Of a stretch of 64,000 nucleotides of DNA, positions 58,885-64,000 are shown piece by piece; within the stretch, counting starts at the first letter, position 1, and each line of letters begins with the position of its first letter. This DNA is from Cristatella mucedo (lineage: Eukaryota; Bryozoa; Phylactolaemata; Cristatellidae). The notes under the pieces were generated by a model. That model was not told the origin of the DNA and ran no database searches. It was given only the letters and a program-made list of their open reading frames with translations. The stretch covers positions 1,069,501 through 1,133,500 of the forward strand of contig WPIO01000098.1 of NCBI GenBank assembly GCA_009760855.2. Direction: 5' to 3'. Position numbers and translations under genes: made by a program.

Positions 58885-59198
58885 CTCAGCATATCCACGA
58901 GGTCGGCGAGTGCTGCCGTGGGGACTTCGGCAGCCAGCTGCAAGTGGAGTATTGAGGGCCACTCGACGCTGCACGGGTGCGTGCTGATAGGTAGAGGTGT
59001 TGCGGGGGAGGGGGGCTCAAGACAGCAGCAGCAGCAGCAGCAGCTGAGCACCCAGCACCATCCAATTTCCTGCCGCCATTTCGGGAGTTGCAGCCAGACT
59101 AGCTCCTGATTTGGAAGCACAGGAATCATCTGCACCGGCACGAGAGCTCGCATCCTGCTGGCGGTCCCTGCCGGCGACTGAAGTCGCCCGCACGGCAA
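58885..59198 (-). pseudogene. Remnant of exon 4 (Tudor start)
   Basis: The 3' part aligns with exon 4 (HLQLAAEVPTAALADLVDML against HLQLADKGAVAALTDLMDKL). The CAG repeat is longer than in block A and is read in a frame giving poly-Cys rather than poly-Ala, which indicates an upstream frameshift. The splice donor GT is AT. Confidence 0.75.
59020..59044. repeat. (CAG)n trinucleotide run in pseudo-exon 4
   Basis: About eight CAG units against four to five at 33039-33055 in the intact exon 4, where the run encodes alanines on the minus strand. Confidence 0.88.
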
Positions 59199-60429
59199 CG
59201 AAGCGCTACGTGGCTAAAACGAGTGAGCAAATGAGTAGCTGCAACCTTATTCTTGCCAGGCAGCAGGTAGCTGTCGCTGGCCGGAAGAGGAAGCAGAGGA
59301 ATGAGGCCACGTTGAAAGCGATGATGAGCTACGTAAAGCCTGTCGCTGGGCTATGGCGATATAAGAGCAGCAAACTGCTGCTGCCAGAGCCCTGCTTTTC
59401 GATGGAAAGGAAATTTCATATTGTGTGCACACCAAGGGCAGATTTGAAGTTGAACGAAAACCGGCAAGGAGATGGCCAACGAGCATTCTTTGCAGTGAAG
59501 TTGATGTCATTGCCGGCCATTTCGAAACATTCGCATTGTGAACAGCCAATATACACGCTGGCACATGTTGCAAGTTCATGCACTGGGAAACCGAAACTGC
59601 ACAGCGAGCAGCATCTTCTAGATAAATCATGAGCTAACGCTGTCAATCTTACGAGGCAGCGCAGTCACCTGCAGCCTTGGCAGACAGCATTTACCAACTT
59701 GGCGAGTTACTATCCGTAATGGTTTTTTAAAGAGTGTAGCTTATGAAAAGGTGCCATGGGATTCCCAATGCCTGAAACAGCATATCACTTAGAGGAGTAC
59801 TAAACAGTATTATGACACCGAGTTGAGAGCACATCCAACGAGCAATGTTTAGCATTCAGAAAAACACATTATCACAATTTATGACAATCATTGGCTAATT
59901 ATCCATTAAAAACCAATCAGTGGGTTATTAACGAGATTGTATCGAGTTTCTTGTCGAGAATCGGGCTCTCAGTTCTCAGCTCAACCCCTGAACTATAAGG
60001 TCAAGGGCTAAGAAAGTGTCGCACACCCATTACAATGTATCACTCCTTAGCATACATTCAGGGTTTCTAATGAAGTTATTAATTATTTAACATTAACCTC
60101 TCACCTTGCCCACCACAACTTGGCTATTACTACCTCCACTAATATACCATCAGCAACTGACTTTTAGAAGGAAGATGCATCGACAGACACAGCCCCTGTT
60201 GATGTGACATCCATGTAAAGCAACAGCAATGCTGCACTGCAGCTGCCACAAACACAAGCCCCACTTAGGTTTGCCCTGCCAAAAGAAGCCGCTAACCTCC
60301 AGTCCCTTTTGCTTAATTAAGGTCGAGCAGGACGCTGCTGCTGAGCAGCCGTATTTCTTTCTCTGCCGGTCTGTCTGTCTCTACGTGTCTGTTTTTCCTG
60401 CCTCGTACTTTATCTCAGTCACTCTCTCG

Positions 60430-60517
60430 CTTTGTCTCTCTCTCTCTCTCTCTCTGTCGCTCTCATTGGTCTCTCTTCTTTCTTTGTCTCTCTCGCTGTC
60501 AGTCTCCCCTCTGCCTC

Positions 60518-60572
<55 letters not shown>

Positions 60573-60600
60573 GTCTCTGTCTGTCTCTCTATGTAAATCT
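60430..60600. repeat. (CT)n microsatellite (block B)
   Basis: CT runs at 60437-60455 and 60522-60565, the short counterpart of the 35.5-37.1 kb tract of block A. Confidence 0.93.
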
Positions 60601-60869
60601 CTCCTTGTCGCTCTGTCTTACTTCCGTTTCTCTGTCTCCATTTCTCTGTCTATTTCTCAGTCATCAAGTGAGTGAGTGAAACTCTACTGGACTGCAAAGT
60701 TGCCGGAGACGAAAGGAATGAGCGAAATCACAGAGGGAAAAAAGTTGGAGAAGCATCAGGAGCAGGAACGTCCTTTTCGATGCAATGTCCTTTCAGCTTT
60801 ACTTCATAGCCGGCGGTGGCTCGGCAGCTGGAGAGGATGGCCAATCTAAAGCACTGCAGCTAAGCTTGT

Positions 60870-61285
60870 CTGCCATGAGCTGCTCAGTTGACACATCACA
60901 ATATTTCTTGCCATTTTGTATTGGCTCCCAATCAAGCAGCCTAACGGCTTTAAGCGTCTGTCACTCGTCTATTTTTAAGACCCTCCATTGTCTGGCTGAA
61001 GCCTACCATTTAGAATAACTCAAAAACGCACCTTTCATCTCAGCCTTTTGTGAGTTTTGTGATTTGTCCTTTGAGTGCCTGTTCGTGCTGACTATGCATT
61101 GGCTACCATTAACCATATTTACATGTTGTCATCGTGCATGTATGTCACTTATAACAAGGCTGCGCTAGTTGTATACATGTCGACACTACCACAAACCACT
61201 GTATCATCATAACAGTAAGTGAGTAAAGCCTTGAAGCGATTAAGTTCTCCAAGGTAGTGTAGAAATTTATTATTAGTATTATTAA
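60870..61285 (+). mobile_element. LINE-B remnant (block B copy)
   Basis: Remnant of the coding region (TGGCTCCCAATCAAGCAG), UTR and tail, undivided, matching the split copy at 37.98-39.1 kb. Confidence 0.72.
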
Positions 61286-62526
61286 GTCAGAGTGGTTTGG
61301 TGGTGAAGAGCTGTTGCCTGCAACCAGTCAGGATTGGCCAATGTCAGGAATGTGAAGACCACCTATCGCACAGCAGATTCAGTGATATTACAGCTTGCTC
61401 ATTAATCACCAAGTTGTAATGCTCGGTAGGCTGATAGAAGGCCATACCCTAGCTGATGGTTCAGGATATGGCATCAGCTACCCTTAGTACATTATGAGGC
61501 TGGACTGAAACATGGTGGACGTGAAAAAATTATTAAACTGGAGCTCACTTACCTGCAATATCGGTACCTGAAGAGAAATATAGTTAAGGATCAGTTTGCA
61601 TGCCTGGACCATGGGAAGAAGGGGAAATACAAACTGATTTTATGATCATGGCTCCTGCTCTTTGCCCCACTCGTGGAAGAGCCCTCAATGACGGCTGAAT
61701 GCACATGCCGCTCAACAGTGAAGCTATTTCACTTGCTAAATAACAGTTAACGACGCTGATAAGGAACTGCTTATGCAGAACTTGCCAACTCTTTTTAATG
61801 CTAACTGACAATAGATACTGGCACACCTCTTTGAAGTCGACAGAGGACTAATATTAAGAACATACTCTCTCTCTCTCTCTTTCCGAAAGCATGATTGGTG
61901 GCTGGGCACCTGCACTCTCGTGGCAAGCGAATATCGAGTATTAAGTCAAGCTTGATCAGAACTAGTTAAAAGCATTTTAACATGCTATCTTGTGATGAAT
62001 TCTGCAAATGCTCCAAACGCGATAGGCCATCTAAGTTACCCTGTCTGATGCTCTAATATTGCTTCCTGTATTTTGAGTATCTCAGGCAAACCGACCACTG
62101 AATAGTGTGGATATATGGAGGAAAACACTTTTCGAAACCTCCGCTTTACCACAGATCGCTCCCACAATGGAACCACTCGTGGTCAAAGTTTAAAATATTT
62201 CAGAATAAAATTCTTTCGAATGTGGCCTGCCTCCGTCTGGTGAACTCGTCTGGTACTGGACTGACCGTTCCCCAGGACAATGAAAATCTGTCCAGAACAA
62301 TAAAGCGTAGGAGAGATAGACAGGGCTTACGGCAACAGGTAGCCAATTACGAGAGGGAGGAAGGACTGTGGAAACCATCGATCTCTAACACGACACTTCC
62401 AACCAGCTGCAAGATAGGGGTAGGCAAAATCTTCTACAGTGTGCCTCACGAGTGCTAGATAAAACGCACTGCACGACGTCAAGGCCGGCGATATCGAACT
62501 AGCATTGCGTACAGCTTGCACTGACA

Positions 62527-62651
62527 GCTGACACGAGCAGTTGATCGTACTGGTCGCTTTCCACGGTCAGTTCTCCGTTAGAAGCAATTCTTCTATGGTT
62601 GCATTGCCTTGATCTGTCACCTCCCGCAGCAAGTCATCACACCACATGAGC
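62527..62651 (-). pseudogene. Remnant of LOTUS exon 2
   Basis: Acceptor TTATAG is kept and the frame opens LMWCDDLL, with NATIEELLL where the intact copy has YVTIEDFLW. It then hits a TGA after TEN. The donor region has changed from GCG|GTGAGT to GCTGTCAGT. Confidence 0.75.
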
Positions 62652-62974
62652 CTATAACAGACCAAAGCAGCTGTGCAGACGCCAGTCACAATCTGCCAGT
62701 TTGTGTCGACAGCACAGACCCCGTGCCATCTCAATGCCATCGCTGGAAAAGCTAGCCGGGTGCCACAACCAGAGCAAATCCCAAAGCCGGGGTGAACTTG
62801 TATTGGTTACCTTGGCACAAGACGAGGGGAGTGCACTGCTTGTCATGGTTGGTTGATCGAGGGGAGACTGCCATCACACGATCAACAGCCCATCCACCCG
62901 ACACACAACAGGGCAGCAAGTCAAATGCAAAATAGCACGACCCTCTGGGAAGGCGGAGCTGGCCAATTTCGTAA

Positions 62975-63165
62975 AGAAATACTTGCTGATTTAACCGCCT
63001 CTTTTAGTATAGCGACATAAGAGCCGTTATGGCTTTCACCGCCACTGCCACCACCGCTTGGAGTGGCGACAAAGGAAAGCCCACCACAGGATTCGAACCC
63101 ATGACCGCGGGGCCAAGGTCGTGAAAAGCAACCGCCTCACCTAGAGAGCCATTACGACTCAGCTC
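62975..63165 (-). mobile_element. SINE-2 with enlarged body
   Basis: Minus strand. The body contains a small extra GGTGGTGGCAGTGGCGG-type duplication compared with other copies; the box B context GGTCATGGGTTCGAATCC is intact. Confidence 0.8.
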
Positions 63166-63169
63166 AGCA

Positions 63170-64000
63170 CCAGTTGACAAATTGCGGTTTGGAGATTGCC
63201 CTGGTCCATTGGTGAGAACCACCTATTAGAACGACTGCTCCAACTCAGCTAATATGGCGTAGTTTGTTCATACAGCCGTATAAGTCGGCACTGGGTACAT
63301 TGCTCCTAGCAGGCTATTCATGATTTCCAGCGCATGTTTATACTCACGTTCGATAAAATTTGTTAGAAAGTTTTAAAATTTAGACTGTCATTTTAATGTT
63401 TAAATACTACACCATAATCCTTACAGCTAAACTCTAAACTCAAAGCCCCATTCCTTAGCTGAACTAATACAGCATCGTTTGTTCATACAGCCGTGTCAGT
63501 CTGCTATAGGCACAGCGCATGTAGCAGACCGTTCAACATTTGTACACTATCGACAAAGGCGACATCAAGCTATGGAAAAGCTACGGGTAGGCTTCAGACG
63601 AGTAGGTAAAGCAACGAGTTCCTCTAACACAAATACTAGACACGAAAATCTACCGGAACTGACAATCTCGTAAAAGAGTGCGCAGATGCTGAACATGCAG
63701 GCGTGACCACTTTCTGCTTCCTGTCTCTAGCTGGCCTTCCATGCTGCACCAACCGGACGGTGATACAACAACATTGGTCATGTCTCACAAATTTCTCACG
63801 GCAAACTTGGCCACTTAGATACCTTCTTCAAACATGTCAACAACAGTGGTGTACATATAACTGAAAGCTACAACAACGTAAGGTTAAACTTGTTTACTAT
63901 AGTGGCACACCCGGCTAAGGGAGTGCTTAGAAGGCAAATTGGTAGCTATTCAACGACTTGGACAACGAAACCAGTGACCACAAAGGTGCGTTATAACTGG
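63170..64000. other. No gene recognised; small direct repeat
   Basis: A direct repeat of about 18 bases (TTTGTTCATACAGCCGT) occurs at 63255 and 63478; otherwise nothing supported. Confidence 0.5.

Larger units (their letters stand above)
52850..62651 (-). pseudogene. Truncated duplicate of the TDRD5-like gene
   Basis: Remnants of exons 2, 4, 5, 7, 9, 10 and 11 (and the two candidate exons 23612 and 23322) lie in the same order as in block A. Exon 1 is absent, exons 6 and 8 fall in deletions, and exon 3 is not recognisable. Stops occur in the expected frame in exons 2, 5, 7, 9, 10 and 11. The donor after exon 4 has changed from GT to AT at 58883-58884. A LINE-B tail interrupts exon 9. No long open frame survives, so a protein product is very unlikely, though a transcript is possible. 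Confidence 0.85.
50465..62840. repeat. Segmental duplication, block B
   Basis: Direct repeat of block A, with substantial scattered divergence and several large gaps. It includes a SINE-2 at 51.6 kb matching the one at 22.0 kb and a LINE-B piece at 60.9 kb matching 38.0 kb; both therefore were present before duplication. The right edge falls inside the intron upstream of exon 2, so exon 1 and the promoter were not copied. The ends are approximate. Confidence 0.85.

Noticed and set aside
1-64000. CRISPR array, bacterial operon or phage content
   Set aside because: No regularly spaced repeats with unique spacers; gene structure is spliced and repeats are eukaryotic LINE/SINE types.

Overview
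This is a window from an animal (metazoan) nuclear genome, probably an invertebrate. It has spliced genes with GT-AG introns and long introns. Two families of non-LTR retrotransposons (LINEs) occur as many decayed copies, along with two tRNA-derived SINE families, long dinucleotide microsatellites, and a germline-type LOTUS plus Tudor gene. Nothing looks bacterial: there are no operons, Shine-Dalgarno sites or CRISPR array. The species cannot be named from the sequence.

The main content is one minus-strand gene spread over about 44.1 to 24.7 kb. I assembled it exon by exon from open frames, splice sites and matching intron phases. It encodes about 600 residues: an N-terminal LOTUS (OST-HTH) domain split over two exons, a short basic linker, an Ala/Ser-rich region, and one extended Tudor domain with recognisable core motifs, followed by an unassigned C-terminal region. 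This layout matches the TDRD5/tejas family, which acts in germ granules and the piRNA pathway. Three further exon-like segments at 23.6 to 22.7 kb may be an alternative 3' end or part of another gene.

The gene body from exon 2 onward, about 20.9 to 40.9 kb (block A), is repeated in the same orientation at about 50.5 to 62.8 kb (block B). Block B is shorter, lacks exon 1, and has lost the Tudor exon carrying the VDYG motif and the exon after the Tudor fold. It carries in-frame stops and a lost splice donor, and a transposon 3' tail is inserted in one exon. It is a decayed, truncated pseudogene copy.

The rest is mostly transposon debris. LINE-A (CR1/L2-like) has two long minus-strand copies head to tail at 9.4-12.5 and 13.1-16.1 kb, and 3' fragments at 31.9, 38.3 and 43.7 kb. 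LINE-B, also CR1/L2-like, ends in a hairpin and an ATT repeat and occurs in both orientations. Its last ~90 bp also occur alone at many places, and SINE-1 carries the same 3' hairpin. SINE-2 has a different body. Stretches at 0-1.0, 5.9-8.2, 8.6-9.3, 19.2-20.9, 44.2-45.7, 46.2-48.4, 49.2-50.4 and 63.2-64.0 kb hold nothing I can identify.
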